From [Clostridium] polysaccharolyticum (GTDB lineage Bacteria; Bacillota; Clostridia; Lachnospirales; Lachnospiraceae), in NCBI RefSeq assembly GCF_900111595.1, contig NZ_FOHN01000001.1, positions 87,926 through 151,925 on the forward strand: a DNA stretch of 64,000 bases, read 5' to 3'. Positions within the stretch are counted from its first letter, which is position 1. The number at the start of each line of letters is the position of its first letter. The position numbers and the translations under genes are program-made. The notes under the pieces are model-generated. The model ran no database searches and was not told the DNA's origin. It saw only the letters and a program-made list of their open reading frames with translations. Shown here one piece after another: positions 44,468 to 53,629 of this stretch.

Positions 44468-45691
44468 ATGGTAAGCGTATTAGAAAGATTTTTATCATAC
44501 GTGGTAATGGATACAGAATCTGTTGATGAGGTGAAGCGTTTTCCAAGCAGTGAAAAACAGAAGTTACTAGGGGAAAAATTAGCTGGGGAACTAAAAGAAC
44601 TGGGAATTGCAGATGCCTGTATGGATGAATATGGATATGTGTTTGCTTCTATTCCTGCGAATACGGAGCGTTCTTTGAAAACAATCGGATTTATTGCCCA
44701 TATGGACACTGCACCAGCTATGTCTGGTAAAAATGTGAATCCAAGAATCGTAAAAGAGTATGATGGGACAGATATTATTTTAAATGAAGAAAGAAATATT
44801 GTTCTTTCGCCAGCGGATGACCAGGAATTATTAAAGTATAAAGGAAAAGATTTAATTGTAACCGATGGCCTTACTTTATTAGGTGCTGATGATAAAGCAG
44901 GAATCAGTGAGATAATGGCAATGGCACAGTATTTTATGGAACATAAAGAGATCGAACATGGAGAAATCAAAATTGCATTTACCCCAGATGAAGAAGTGGG
45001 AAGAGGAATGGATTTCTTTGATGTGAAAAAATTTGGAGCCGATTTTGCGTATACGGTAGATGGTGGTGCATTAGGTGAAATCGAATATGAAAACTTCAAT
45101 GCAGCAGGTGCAAAAGTGATCATACAGGGTTCAAGCATTCATCCAGGTTCAGCTAAAAACCGCATGAAAAATGCTGTGTTATTAGGCATGGAATTCCAGC
45201 AGATGCTTCCTGTCAATGAAAGACCTGAATACACAGAGCATTACGAAGGATTTTACTTATTAAATTCCATTCATGGTGACGTGGAACAGGCTGTTCTGGA
45301 TTACATTATCCGTGACCACAGTAAGGAACAATTTGAACAGAAGAAAGTTCGCTTCCAGAAAGTAGCAGGTTATTTAAATGACATTTACGGAGAAGATACG
45401 TTTCGTGTGGAAATGAAAGATTCTTACTACAATATGAAAGAAAAAATCGAACCACATATGCATTTGATTAATAATGCGAAAAAGGCAATGGAAGCAATTG
45501 GTGTAGTGCCAAATGTAGTTCCAATCCGTGGGGGGACAGATGGTGCAAGATTATCCTTTATGGGAATTCCTTGCCCCAACCTTTGTGCAGGTGGACACAA
45601 TTTCCACGGAAAATATGAATACATCTGTGTACAGTCAATGGAAAAGATCGTGGAACTTTTAATTAAGATTGTAGAGATTTACGCAGAGTAA
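44468..45691 (+). CDS. pepT: Peptidase T (tripeptide aminopeptidase)
   Basis: 407 residues from the ATG at 44468 (E. coli PepT is 408). A longer reading from 44405 would run through the leader stem and is rejected. M20-family zinc residues are visible: [13 protein letters not shown] (His, Asp), [25 protein letters not shown] (Glu), [16 protein letters not shown] and a final His in [13 protein letters not shown]. It removes N-terminal residues from tripeptides in the cytoplasm. It has its own leader structure and no close upstream gene. Followed by nudC about 20 bases on. Confidence 0.96.
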   Translation: MVSVLERFLSYVVMDTESVDEVKRFPSSEKQKLLGEKLAGELKELGIADACMDEYGYVFASIPANTERSLKTIGFIAHMDTAPAMSGKNVNPRIVKEYDGTDIILNEERNIVLSPADDQELLKYKGKDLIVTDGLTLLGADDKAGISEIMAMAQYFMEHKEIEHGEIKIAFTPDEEVGRGMDFFDVKKFGADFAYTVDGGALGEIEYENFNAAGAKVIIQGSSIHPGSAKNRMKNAVLLGMEFQQMLPVNERPEYTEHYEGFYLLNSIHGDVEQAVLDYIIRDHSKEQFEQKKVRFQKVAGYLNDIYGEDTFRVEMKDSYYNMKEKIEPHMHLINNAKKAMEAIGVVPNVVPIRGGTDGARLSFMGIPCPNLCAGGHNFHGKYEYICVQSMEKIVELLIKIVEIYAE

Positions 45692-45712
45692 GAGCAGCAT
45701 AGGAGGGGGATT

Positions 45713-46567
45713 ATGCTTCACGAAATTAAACCATCTTTTGAGAATGCATTTCGCAAGAAAGAACCAGAAGAAAATGATTTGGCGCTGGTTTATACGGAGG
45801 AAGGAAATCTCTTTGTAAAAGAAGGCGAAACTATCCGGCTCCCTAAAATACAGGAACTAGTGATGGACAAAGAAACGGTTTTACGTTATGGGTTTGCTAT
45901 TGGTAATATAAGCTATTACATTGTATTGGAAAGTGTGGCTTTGAAAGAAGAAACAGAAGTGATTGCTACTAAGGATTTACGGATATTGCCTTTGGAAACC
46001 ATCCGTTTTGCTAGTCTGTTAGGAAAACAGTTATGGCGGTTTTTCAATACTAGAAAATACTGTGGATGCTGTGGAAGCAAGACGGGACTTAGTGATACAG
46101 AACAGGCTGTCATCTGTCCGCAATGTAGCCATGTGGAATATCCAAAGATTTCACCTGCAGTCATAGTTGCCATAATGAATGGAGACAAGCTTCTTATGAC
46201 AAAGTACGCTCATGGGAACTATACAAAGTATGCCCTTGTGGCAGGATTTGTGGAGTTTGGAGAAGACTTTGAACAGGCAGTAGCAAGAGAAGTATGGGAA
46301 GAAGTCGGTCTTCACGTGAAAAATGTGACTTATTACAAAAACCAGCCTTGGCCTCTTACGGATTCTCAGATGGTTGGTTACTTTGCAGAATTAGATGGTG
46401 ATGATAAGGTAACTCTTCAGGAAGACGAACTGTCTGAAGCGACCTGGTTTTCCAGAGATGAGATTCCAGTAAATCCGAATAGCATTAGTGTAAGTTATGA
46501 ACTGATAGAGGCAGTAAGAAGTGGAAAGGCAAAAGAATATATAAAGGAGAAGGCTTCTAGACGTTAG
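45713..46567 (+). CDS. nudC: NAD+ diphosphatase NudC
   Basis: 284 residues. N-terminal domain, then a zinc ribbon (CGCCGSKTGL and CPQCSHVEYP), then a Nudix domain with GFVEFGEDFEQAVAREVWEE followed by VGLHV. Just after it is the NudC-specific motif NQPWPLTDSQMVGYFAEL, a variant of SQPWPFPxS. It cleaves NAD(H) to NMN and AMP and can remove NAD caps from RNA. Start follows AGGAGGGGG. Slight divergence (LTD in place of FPx) in the specificity motif. Otherwise complete. Confidence 0.93.
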   Translation: MLHEIKPSFENAFRKKEPEENDLALVYTEEGNLFVKEGETIRLPKIQELVMDKETVLRYGFAIGNISYYIVLESVALKEETEVIATKDLRILPLETIRFASLLGKQLWRFFNTRKYCGCCGSKTGLSDTEQAVICPQCSHVEYPKISPAVIVAIMNGDKLLMTKYAHGNYTKYALVAGFVEFGEDFEQAVAREVWEEVGLHVKNVTYYKNQPWPLTDSQMVGYFAELDGDDKVTLQEDELSEATWFSRDEIPVNPNSISVSYELIEAVRSGKAKEYIKEKASRR

Positions 46568-46595
46568 CAATAGAAGTTTTACAGGGAGGATAAAT

Positions 46596-47447
46596 ATGGA
46601 GCAGTTAAAGGAATATTTTACTATGTATCATGGGGTTAAGATTCCCAATATTGGATATGGGACTTGGGAAGTACATGAAGGACAATTATGTCAGGAGGCT
46701 GTTAAGAAAGCGATTGAACTTGGATACCGCCACATTGATACAGCAGCAGGTTATGGGAACGAAAACAGTGTTGGAACTGGCATTGCCAATAGTGGGGTAC
46801 CAAGAGAAGAACTTTTCATTACAAGCAAACTAAACAATCCTGACCATGGATATGAAAAAACAATGGCAGCATTTGAAGATACGATGAATAAATTGAAATG
46901 TGATTATCTGGATTTGTATCTGATTCACTGGCCGAATCCACTGGCATTCCGTGACTGCTGGGAAGAATCCAATGCAGGTTCCTGGAGAGCTATGGAAGAA
47001 CTTTATGAGGCTGGCCGCATTAAAGCAATTGGAGTAAGTAATTTCTGGGTGCATCATTTAGAAGCATTAATGAAGACTGCCAAAATAAAGCCTATGGTAA
47101 ATCAGATTCGTCTTTGTCCAGGAGATGTCCATAAGGAGACCGTAGAATACTGCCAGAAACATAATATTTTGCTAGAGGCTTATAGTCCGTTTGGAAGAGG
47201 AGAGGTATTCAAGGTTAAGGAAATCCATGATTTAGTGGACAAATATCACCGTTCCATTGCACAGATCTGCATTCGCTGGTGTATCCAGCAGGGATTTGTG
47301 CCACTTCCAAAGTCCGTTACAGAAACAAGGATGATTGAAAATCTGAAAGTATATGATTTTGAATTAGAGGAACCGGATATTCAGATGATGACAGAACTGA
47401 CAGGACGTTGTGGAATATCGAAAGATCCAGATGCGGTAGAGTTTTAG
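46596..47447 (+). CDS. Aldo/keto reductase (AKR family)
   Basis: 283 residues, TIM barrel. Conserved: GYRHIDTAAGYGNE (Asp and Tyr of the tetrad), FITSKLNNPD (Lys), DYLDLYLIHWPNPL (His), IGVSNFWVHHLEAL and the NADPH-site PLPKSVTETRMIEN. Such enzymes reduce aldehydes and keto groups with NADPH, and the substrate cannot be read from sequence. The N-terminal 10-15 residues are slightly longer than average. Start follows GGGAGGATAAAT. A palindromic terminator follows. Confidence 0.9.
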   Translation: MEQLKEYFTMYHGVKIPNIGYGTWEVHEGQLCQEAVKKAIELGYRHIDTAAGYGNENSVGTGIANSGVPREELFITSKLNNPDHGYEKTMAAFEDTMNKLKCDYLDLYLIHWPNPLAFRDCWEESNAGSWRAMEELYEAGRIKAIGVSNFWVHHLEALMKTAKIKPMVNQIRLCPGDVHKETVEYCQKHNILLEAYSPFGRGEVFKVKEIHDLVDKYHRSIAQICIRWCIQQGFVPLPKSVTETRMIENLKVYDFELEEPDIQMMTELTGRCGISKDPDAVEF

Positions 47448-47460
47448 AAAGAAGAACTAT

Positions 47461-47548
47461 AAAAAAGTCTGAGTTTCTCAGACTCTTGTGGTTAATATCG
47501 CCTTGAGAAAACTCAGACTTTGCCACACTATGCTCGTTTAGTGTGGCA
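47461..47548. terminator. Palindromic bidirectional terminator region (two hairpins)
   Basis: AAAGTCTGAGTTTCTCA (47464-47480) is nearly complementary to TGAGAAAACTCAGACTTT (47504-47521), with one extra base. Within the left arm, AGTCTGAG and CTCAGACT also form a tight hairpin. On the minus strand this ends in T6 and would terminate cobK transcription. A second perfect stem, GCCACACTA with TAGTGTGGC (47523-47548), overlaps the end of cobK. Structures are alternative to each other. Confidence 0.75.
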
Positions 47549-48290
47549 GTCCAATAATATCTTCCAGCCGTTCTCCTTCCTCTATAACAGGTCGTCCAAT
47601 CATAACCAAAGTGATGCCAGCATTGGCAGCACTATTGATTTTCTCTATCAGGCCGCCCAGCCGGCCAGAATTCTTTGTAAGGAGATACTGTATCTGGAAC
47701 TGATGAATCAGTGCAGTATTCAATTCTTCAGAAAAAGGTCCCTGCATACAGATTAAATGCTGTCCTTGGAATCCAAGATGAAAAGTATCTGCTACCATTT
47801 GAGGATTTGGCAGAATTCGTGCATAAACTCGTTCTTGAAAGTCAGGAAGCTCACAAAGAGCCGCAATTTCCTTGCTTCCTGTGGTACATAATATATTTCC
47901 CGTAGTATTTTTCAGATAGGCTACTGCTTCTTGTATAGAACCTGCTGTGATAATTTTGCCTTTCGACTCAATGTCTTCTTGTGGCCGAAGTACTCTGTGG
48001 TAAGGTACATTTGCCTTGTAAGCAGCAGCTTTTATATTTTCTGACACAATTACTGCATAAGGGTGGGTGGTATCATACACCAGATCAAATACATTTGCCT
48101 CCATCAGTTCAAACATTTCTTCTTCGTTTAACCGCTTTGATATCACCGTAAGATTTGGTGCAGTGGGCATTAGTATGCCACCATATTCCGTTGCGGTACA
48201 AGCGGTTACTTTTATATCCTTCTGCTTAATAAAATGCTCCGTAAGCAGTCGGCCTTCTGTAGTACCAGCAAAAACCAGATAATGTTTCAT
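47538..48290 (-). CDS. cobK: Cobalt-precorrin-6A reductase (CobK/CbiJ)
   Basis: 250 residues. Fits the CobK/CbiJ family with the N-terminal LVFAGTTEGRLLTEHFI, then VFDLVYDTTHPYAVIVSENI, ILCTTGSKEIAAL and TLVMIGRPVIEEG at the end. It reduces cobalt-precorrin-6A with NAD(P)H on the way to the 15-methylated ring. On the minus strand after cbiG with a 35-base gap. It ends in the shared terminator with the AKR gene. Length is normal. Confidence 0.9.
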   Translation of the reverse strand: MKHYLVFAGTTEGRLLTEHFIKQKDIKVTACTATEYGGILMPTAPNLTVISKRLNEEEMFELMEANVFDLVYDTTHPYAVIVSENIKAAAYKANVPYHRVLRPQEDIESKGKIITAGSIQEAVAYLKNTTGNILCTTGSKEIAALCELPDFQERVYARILPNPQMVADTFHLGFQGQHLICMQGPFSEELNTALIHQFQIQYLLTKNSGRLGGLIEKINSAANAGITLVMIGRPVIEEGERLEDIIGLPH

Positions 48291-48325
48291 AGGAATTCCT
48301 TTCTTATTAAATTAAAAATCAAAAA

Positions 48326-49366
48326 TTAAAAATGACAGGCGAAAGATAAAAGTGAAATGGCAATTGTCATTCCGTTTCTGGCTGTTTTTCTAAGATATAG
48401 AGAATCAGCATGGCTGTAACAAAGTGCAGCACGCTCACATACATTATCCACCCCAGTTGTCTTTCTGACAAACTCAGAACTTGTAAATTGACCCTTGACT
48501 TTCTGGAGAGTTCTTGCATCATAGGTTGCAAATGGGACAGAAAGCTCTTTGGATAATGCCAGGAGAGCAGGTTCTTCTTTCTTTAAGTCAATACTTGCAA
48601 TGGCGGCAATGGCTTCGGGAAAGATAGAATGTTCTTCTAATATTTCATTTACAAATTCCCGTAATGCTTGTATGTCAGTATTTTTTTTACAACCAATTCC
48701 TAAAACAATTTGTTTGGGTATTAAAAAAAGTGTTTCCTTAAAGGGCTTATTCTGGTAAAATGGACTAACAGAGAATCCAATAGGTGGGACAGAATTCCTC
48801 GTGCCAGTAAGTCCTTCGGGAATGTTGCCATCTGGTAAGATGCCGTCCATTCCAATTGGAAGTCCATCTAAAATATTCGCGGATATATGTTTGGCAATCT
48901 TCCTATCAGAGATTGCTAAATGATTATTTTTCGCAAAAATATCTACAGAAAAGCGGTTGTTTAGATCCGTTGCTGTAGAAATGACAGGAGTAGCACCGAT
49001 GGCGGAAGCTGCTTTTTCTGCCTGCAGATTACCACCGCCTAAGTGTCCTGATAAAAGGGAAATGACAAACTGTCCTTTTTCGTCAATTACTAAGACACAA
49101 GGATCCTTTGTTTTATCTTTTAGAAATGGTGCTATGGAACGGACAGCAATTCCACATGCACTTATAAATATCAGAACGGTATCTTTCTGAAAATGTTCTG
49201 CTACAACTTCTTTTAAAGGTGCGGGAAGTGGTAACAGATTCGGAACAGCTGCGTATTTTTTTATGGTATAGTTTGTACAGGAGATACCTTCTTCTAAGAA
49301 GGATTGCTGTACGGTTAAGGAAAGCAAAGAAGCTTGCCTTGTAAAGGAAAATAATACTGCCTTCAT
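48326..49366 (-). CDS. cbiG: Cobalt-precorrin 5A hydrolase CbiG
   Basis: 346 residues from the ATG at 49366-49364 (MKAVLFSFTRQASLL). A start 15 codons upstream is in frame but lacks an RBS, whereas GGAG lies close before this one. The N-terminal CbiG domain includes LIFISACGIAVRSIAPFL and VISLLSGHLGGGNLQAEK. The C-terminal CbiG/CobE domain begins near IVLGIGCKKNTDIQ and ends in KTTGVDNVCERAALCYS. It opens the delta-lactone and loses acetaldehyde from cobalt-precorrin-5A. Diverges from the main cobalamin operon. Confidence 0.93.
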   Translation of the reverse strand: MKAVLFSFTRQASLLSLTVQQSFLEEGISCTNYTIKKYAAVPNLLPLPAPLKEVVAEHFQKDTVLIFISACGIAVRSIAPFLKDKTKDPCVLVIDEKGQFVISLLSGHLGGGNLQAEKAASAIGATPVISTATDLNNRFSVDIFAKNNHLAISDRKIAKHISANILDGLPIGMDGILPDGNIPEGLTGTRNSVPPIGFSVSPFYQNKPFKETLFLIPKQIVLGIGCKKNTDIQALREFVNEILEEHSIFPEAIAAIASIDLKKEEPALLALSKELSVPFATYDARTLQKVKGQFTSSEFVRKTTGVDNVCERAALCYSHADSLYLRKTARNGMTIAISLLSFACHF

Positions 49367-49404
49367 ATAAATGTCTCCAGATTCATTAAATTTATTTTTT
49401 GTTT

Positions 49405-49433
49405 TATACAAATTATATTAATTTTATTATATT
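49405..49433 (+). promoter_or_regulatory. Candidate promoter of the plus-strand cobalamin operon
   Basis: TATACA (49405-49410), 17 bases, TATATT (49428-49433). The -35 is weak (four of six). Transcript leader to cbiK would be about 55 bases, far too short for a cobalamin riboswitch. Confidence 0.4.
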
Positions 49434-49454
49434 GATTTTACAATGGATTTGCAA
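49426..49454 (-). promoter_or_regulatory. Candidate promoter of cbiG-cobK
   Basis: Read on the minus strand: TTGCAA (49454-49449), 17 bases, TATAAT (49431-49426). It overlaps the plus-strand candidate, so the two directions may compete or share a regulator. Leader about 55 bases. Confidence 0.5.
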
Positions 49455-49491
49455 GGCAGCCATAGGGCAGGAAAGAGTAAGGAGAGAGAAA

Positions 49492-50268
49492 ATGAAAAAG
49501 AAAGCACTATTAGTAGCAAGTTTTGGGACAAGCTATGAAGAAACAAGAAAAAAGACAATTGGTGCCATAGAAGAGAGTCTGCAGAAAGAATTTGAACAGC
49601 ATCAAGTATATCGTGCATTTACAAGTAAAATAATAAAAAGAAAACTAGAAAGAGAAGGAGTATTCATTTTTGACGTAAAAGAGGCATTAGAAAAAATTTT
49701 AGAAGACGGATTTACAGATGTGCTGATTCAGCCAACACATATAATCAATGGAACAGAGTATGACTTGCTTAGAGAAGATATTGTTCCATTTTTCCAGAAA
49801 TTTAAGTCAATTACAATTGGCCGTCCTCTTCTTACAAAACATGAAGATTACATGGAATTGGCAGATATTATCAAAGAAACATATCCAGTTGAGCAGGATG
49901 AAGCCTTGGTTTTAATGGGGCATGGTTCAAAACATCCAGCCAATTCTTCTTATCCAGCTTTTGAATATGTCTTAAAAGACAAAGGCTATGATACTGTTTT
50001 TGTAGGAACAGTAGAAGGTTATCCGTCTTTGAAAGAGGTAAAAAAACAGCTCGTACAGAATAAAATAAAGAAAGTCTGCCTTGTTCCTATGATGATTGTA
50101 GCTGGGGATCATGCGAACAAGGATTTAATCGGGGATGAGGACTCATGGAAAATGGAGTTAAAGAAGGAAGGCTATCAGGTCCGTTATGATTTAAGAGGAC
50201 TTGGGGAGCTGGAAGCTGTACAGAAGATGTTTATCCGCAATGCCAAAGAAGCAGTGGCTATCAGATAG
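49492..50268 (+). CDS. cbiK: Sirohydrochlorin cobaltochelatase CbiK
   Basis: 258 residues from the ATG at 49492 (AAGGAGAGAG upstream). A longer in-frame start would add a hydrophobic stretch not in the family. Chelatase motifs are visible: LVASFGTSYEETRKKT, the His in LIQPTHIINGTEYD, LMGHGSKHPANSS and PMMIVAGDHANKDLIGDE. It inserts Co2+ into sirohydrochlorin, the first committed step of the anaerobic (early-cobalt) route. No signal peptide, so the cytoplasmic form. First gene of the operon. Confidence 0.93.
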   Translation: MKKKALLVASFGTSYEETRKKTIGAIEESLQKEFEQHQVYRAFTSKIIKRKLEREGVFIFDVKEALEKILEDGFTDVLIQPTHIINGTEYDLLREDIVPFFQKFKSITIGRPLLTKHEDYMELADIIKETYPVEQDEALVLMGHGSKHPANSSYPAFEYVLKDKGYDTVFVGTVEGYPSLKEVKKQLVQNKIKKVCLVPMMIVAGDHANKDLIGDEDSWKMELKKEGYQVRYDLRGLGELEAVQKMFIRNAKEAVAIR

Positions 50269-50279
50269 AGGAAATGAAA

Positions 50280-51383
50280 ATGAAAGAAAAAAAGCAGCTT
50301 AGATTTGGCTTTACTACTGGAACCTGTGCTGCCATAGCAGCAAAAGCAGCAGCTAGAATGCTGTTAGGAGAAGAACTGCTGGAAAAGGAGCAGATTATGA
50401 CTCCAAAAGGGATTTTGGTGTGTACCAGCATTTACGATGCTAAGAAGGTAGACAAGGGATTTTCCTGTGCAGTAAAGAAAGACGCAGGGGATGATCCGGA
50501 TGTAACCAATGGCATTCTGATATATAGTACCGTAGAGCTTTTGGAAACGGACGAGATTGTTATTACTGGTGGAGAAGGAGTTGGAATTGTAACGAAGGCA
50601 GGGCTTCATCAGGAGATCGGTGAGTATGCCATTAATCCAGTACCGAAGAAGATGATAGAAAAAGAAGTGAGAGAAGTACTTGAGCGAAAAGGATATTTTT
50701 GTGGTGCTTTAGTAACGATACATGTGCCAGAAGGAAAAGAAATAGCCAAGAGAACCTTCAACCCTCGAATCGGAATCGTGGATGGAATTTCCATCCTAGG
50801 GACATCAGGAATCGTGGAACCTATGAGTGAGAAAGCTTTATTAGAATCTATATCCGTAGAAATGAATGTAGCAAAGGCCAATGGAACAAAACGTCTGATT
50901 CTGACACCAGGCAATTATGGAGAAGAGTTTATTCGGGATTCCTTAAAATTAGAACTTTCCGAAGTAGTAAAATGCAGTAATTTTGTCGGAGAAACCATAG
51001 ATATGGCAGTAGAAAAAGGATTTGAAAGCATTTTATTAATAGGACATATAGGAAAATTTGTGAAGCTGGCAGCAGGCATTATGAATACCCATTCCCATCA
51101 GGCAGATGGAAGAATGGAAGTCTTTGTTGCCCATGCGGCTTTAGTGGGGGTGCCAAGTAAGATTCTAAAGAACATGATGGAAAGTGTTACCACAGATGAA
51201 GTAATAGGTATTTTACAGGAGAACGGCTATCTGGAACCTGCTATGGAAAGCATTATGAAGAAGGTGGATTTCCACATACGTCAGAGATGTTTAAATGAAG
51301 TGCCCATTGGAGCAGTGCTGTTCTCCAATAAATTTGGATTATTAGGAATAACAAACGAAGCGGAGCGGTTATTAAAATGTTAG
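50280..51383 (+). CDS. cbiD: Cobalt-precorrin-5B C1-methyltransferase CbiD
   Basis: About 367 residues from the ATG at 50280, seven bases after AGAGGA. The ATG at 50274 is only one base from it. Starts KQLRFGFTTGTCAAIAAKAA, the CbiD signature, and continues with VKKDAGDDPDVTNGILIYS and ITGGEGVGIVTKAGL. It methylates C-1 of the ring using SAM. CbiD is diagnostic of the anaerobic pathway. Overlaps cbiL by seven bases. Confidence 0.95.
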   Translation: MKEKKQLRFGFTTGTCAAIAAKAAARMLLGEELLEKEQIMTPKGILVCTSIYDAKKVDKGFSCAVKKDAGDDPDVTNGILIYSTVELLETDEIVITGGEGVGIVTKAGLHQEIGEYAINPVPKKMIEKEVREVLERKGYFCGALVTIHVPEGKEIAKRTFNPRIGIVDGISILGTSGIVEPMSEKALLESISVEMNVAKANGTKRLILTPGNYGEEFIRDSLKLELSEVVKCSNFVGETIDMAVEKGFESILLIGHIGKFVKLAAGIMNTHSHQADGRMEVFVAHAALVGVPSKILKNMMESVTTDEVIGILQENGYLEPAMESIMKKVDFHIRQRCLNEVPIGAVLFSNKFGLLGITNEAERLLKC

Positions 51384-52120
51384 GAATATTATATGGAATA
51401 GGAACAGGTCCGGGGGATCCGGAATTAATGACTATGAAAGCGGTACGGATAATAAAGGAATGCGATGTGATTGCCCTGCCAATCTCTAACCGCCAGGCAG
51501 TTACAGAACCTGTTGTACTAGAAGCAGGAACATGCAGTGATGAAATTTTAAAAGGGTGTGCAGCTTATCAGATTGCCTTGCCTAACGTGCCAGAAATGAA
51601 GAAGAAGCCAGTTTTATTAACACCGATGCCTATGTGTAAGGACAAGGCAGAATTAAAGGCAATTCACGATGCTAGTGCCGATAAGGCAGAAGAATTAATA
51701 AAAGAAGGAAAAAAGATTGCCTTTTTAACATTGGGTGACCCTACGGTGTATTCCACTTATCTGTATTTGCATAAACGCATGGTAAAAAGAGGATTACCAG
51801 CCCAGATTATTAGTGGTGTTCCGTCATTTTGTGCATCAGCAGCCAGAATGGGTACTGGTTTAGTGGAAAATAAACAGCAGCTTCATATTCTGCCATCTTC
51901 CTATGGTGTGGAACAGGGAATAAAGCTTTCAGGCACGAAAGTGCTTATGAAGGCTGGAAAAAAGATGGGACAGATAAAAGAAGAGATAAAAAATCATAGA
52001 CAGCAATTTTATATGGTAGAAAACTGTGGCATGGAAAATGAGGCCGTGTATCGAGAGATAGAACAAGTTCCTGAACATGCCAGTTATTATTCCTTAATTG
52101 TATTAAAGGAGGATAAGTAG
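51377..52120 (+). CDS. cbiL: Cobalt-precorrin-2 C20-methyltransferase CbiL
   Basis: 247 residues. The N-terminal SAM-tetrapyrrole methylase loop is GIGTGPGDPELMTMKAVRII, followed by FLTLGDPTVYSTYLYLHKRM and the CbiL-typical IISGVPSFCASAARMGTGLV. It adds the C-20 methyl group to cobalt-precorrin-2. It overlaps cbiD and ends right before the next start (one base apart), so translation is chained. Of the methylases in the operon, this placement and the CAP region match CbiL best. Confidence 0.92.
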   Translation: MLGILYGIGTGPGDPELMTMKAVRIIKECDVIALPISNRQAVTEPVVLEAGTCSDEILKGCAAYQIALPNVPEMKKKPVLLTPMPMCKDKAELKAIHDASADKAEELIKEGKKIAFLTLGDPTVYSTYLYLHKRMVKRGLPAQIISGVPSFCASAARMGTGLVENKQQLHILPSSYGVEQGIKLSGTKVLMKAGKKMGQIKEEIKNHRQQFYMVENCGMENEAVYREIEQVPEHASYYSLIVLKEDK

Positions 52121-52876
52121 ATGGTACATTTTGTTGGTGCTGGCTCAGGAGCAGTAGACTTAATTACAGTAAGGGGAAAGAATCTTGTAGATCATGCAGA
52201 TGTGGTAATCTATGCAGGGTCTCTAGTGAATCCAGAGATTTTAAACACCTGTAAAAAAGGCTGTGAAATCTATAATAGTGCAACGATGACACTGGAAGAA
52301 GTAATTAAGGTAATGGAAGAAAGCGAAAAGGCAGGGAAAAGCCTTGTAAGACTACATACAGGAGATCCAAGCCTATATGGAGCCATTCGGGAGCAGATGG
52401 ACCTGCTGGAAGAAAAGAACATTGCTTATGATATATGCCCAGGTGTCAGCTCCTTCTGTGGAGCGGCAGCGGCTTTAAAAGCAGAATACACTCTTCCAGA
52501 TGTGTCTCAGTCCGTTGTCATTACAAGAATGGAAGGCAGGACACCAGTGCCAGAGAAAGAGAAAATTAAGATGTGGGCAAAACACCAGTCTACAATGGTT
52601 ATTTTCTTAAGCATGGGACTGTTAGGACAGTTACAAGAACAATTAATGGAAGGTGGATACGACAAAGAAACACCAGCTGCGATTGTATACAAGGCAACTT
52701 GGCCAGAGGAAAAAGTATTCCACTGTACCGTCTCTACCATAGAGAAAACAGCGGAAGAAAATAACATTACGAAAACAGCATTAGTTGTAGTAGGAAAGGT
52801 GCTAAATAGCAGTTATGCACGTTCCAAGCTGTACGACCCAGGATTTACAACAGAATTTCGTAAAGGAAAAGAATAG
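52121..52876 (+). CDS. cbiF: Cobalt-precorrin-4 C11-methyltransferase CbiF
   Basis: 251 residues. SAM-methylase fold: VHFVGAGSGAVDLITVRG, then VVIYAGSLVNPEIL, LVRLHTGDPSLYGAIREQMD and CPGVSSFCGAAAALKAEYTL, a pattern specific for CbiF/CobM. It methylates C-11. In the usual glycine-rich loop the second part is GSGAVD instead of the common GPGxPD, a small deviation in the SAM site that may be neutral. Starts directly after the cbiL stop. Confidence 0.93.
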   Translation: MVHFVGAGSGAVDLITVRGKNLVDHADVVIYAGSLVNPEILNTCKKGCEIYNSATMTLEEVIKVMEESEKAGKSLVRLHTGDPSLYGAIREQMDLLEEKNIAYDICPGVSSFCGAAAALKAEYTLPDVSQSVVITRMEGRTPVPEKEKIKMWAKHQSTMVIFLSMGLLGQLQEQLMEGGYDKETPAAIVYKATWPEEKVFHCTVSTIEKTAEENNITKTALVVVGKVLNSSYARSKLYDPGFTTEFRKGKE

Positions 52877-52889
52877 AGAGTGACGAAAC

Positions 52890-53618
52890 ATGAAAAAAAT
52901 ATATGTAATAGGACTTGGTCCGGGAGCTTATGAAGAACTGACTATCCGTGCAGACCGTGCACTGCAGGATGCGGAGGTTGTAGTGGGATATACGGTTTAC
53001 GTGGATTTGGTGAAAGCATATTACCCAGACAAAGAGTTTTTAACCACAACCATGACCAGAGAAGTGGATCGCTGCCGTATGGCATTTGAACAAGCCAGTC
53101 AAGGGAAAAAAGTTGCTATGGTTTGCAGTGGTGATGCAGGGGTATATGGCATGGCAGGACTTATGTATGAATTAAGTGCAGAATTTCCAGAAGTTGAGCT
53201 GGATATTCTTCCCGGTATTACAGCTGCCTTAGGGGGAAGTGCAGTTCTTGGCGCAGTTCTTGGCCATGATTTTGCAGTAATCAGCTTAAGCGATTTGCTG
53301 ACACCTTGGGAAATCATTGCAGAAAGAGTAAAGGATGCTGGAAAAGGGGACTTCTGTATCTGTTTCTACAACCCATCCAGTAAAAAAAGGCACGATTATC
53401 TGCAGAAAGCATGTGATATTCTGCTGCAGTATAAGAAGCCAGAGACCATTTGCGGCTGTGTAAGGAATATTGCCCGTGAAGGAGAAGAATGCCAGATACT
53501 GACTTTAGCGAAATTAAGAAATACGCAGGTGGATATGTTTACAACGGTATTTATCGGTAACAGTCAGACAAAAGTGATAAATGGAAAAATCGTAACACCG
53601 AGAGGTTATCAGATATAG
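52890..53618 (+). CDS. cbiH: Cobalt-precorrin-3 C17-methyltransferase CbiH
   Basis: 242 residues. IYVIGLGPGAYEELTIRADR, GYTVYVDLVKAYYPDKEF, VAMVCSGDAGVYGMAGLM and LPGITAALGGSAVLGAVLGH, then ISLSDLLTPWE, give the CbiH/CobJ pattern. It methylates C-17 and contracts the ring. Starts after GAGAGTGACGAAAC, 13 bases past cbiF. No C-terminal Fe-S extension is seen, so it is the short form. Confidence 0.93.
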   Translation: MKKIYVIGLGPGAYEELTIRADRALQDAEVVVGYTVYVDLVKAYYPDKEFLTTTMTREVDRCRMAFEQASQGKKVAMVCSGDAGVYGMAGLMYELSAEFPEVELDILPGITAALGGSAVLGAVLGHDFAVISLSDLLTPWEIIAERVKDAGKGDFCICFYNPSSKKRHDYLQKACDILLQYKKPETICGCVRNIAREGEECQILTLAKLRNTQVDMFTTVFIGNSQTKVINGKIVTPRGYQI

Positions 53619-53629
53619 CAGGTGATGAA

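Noticed and set aside
44464..45138. Minus-strand open frame of 224 codons
   Set aside because: Antisense shadow of pepT, whose catalytic residues are in the plus frame. No promoter or ribosome site on the minus side.
49367..49491. Cobalamin riboswitch before cbiK or cbiG
   Set aside because: Too short, AT-rich and no recognisable B12-box. Not supported.
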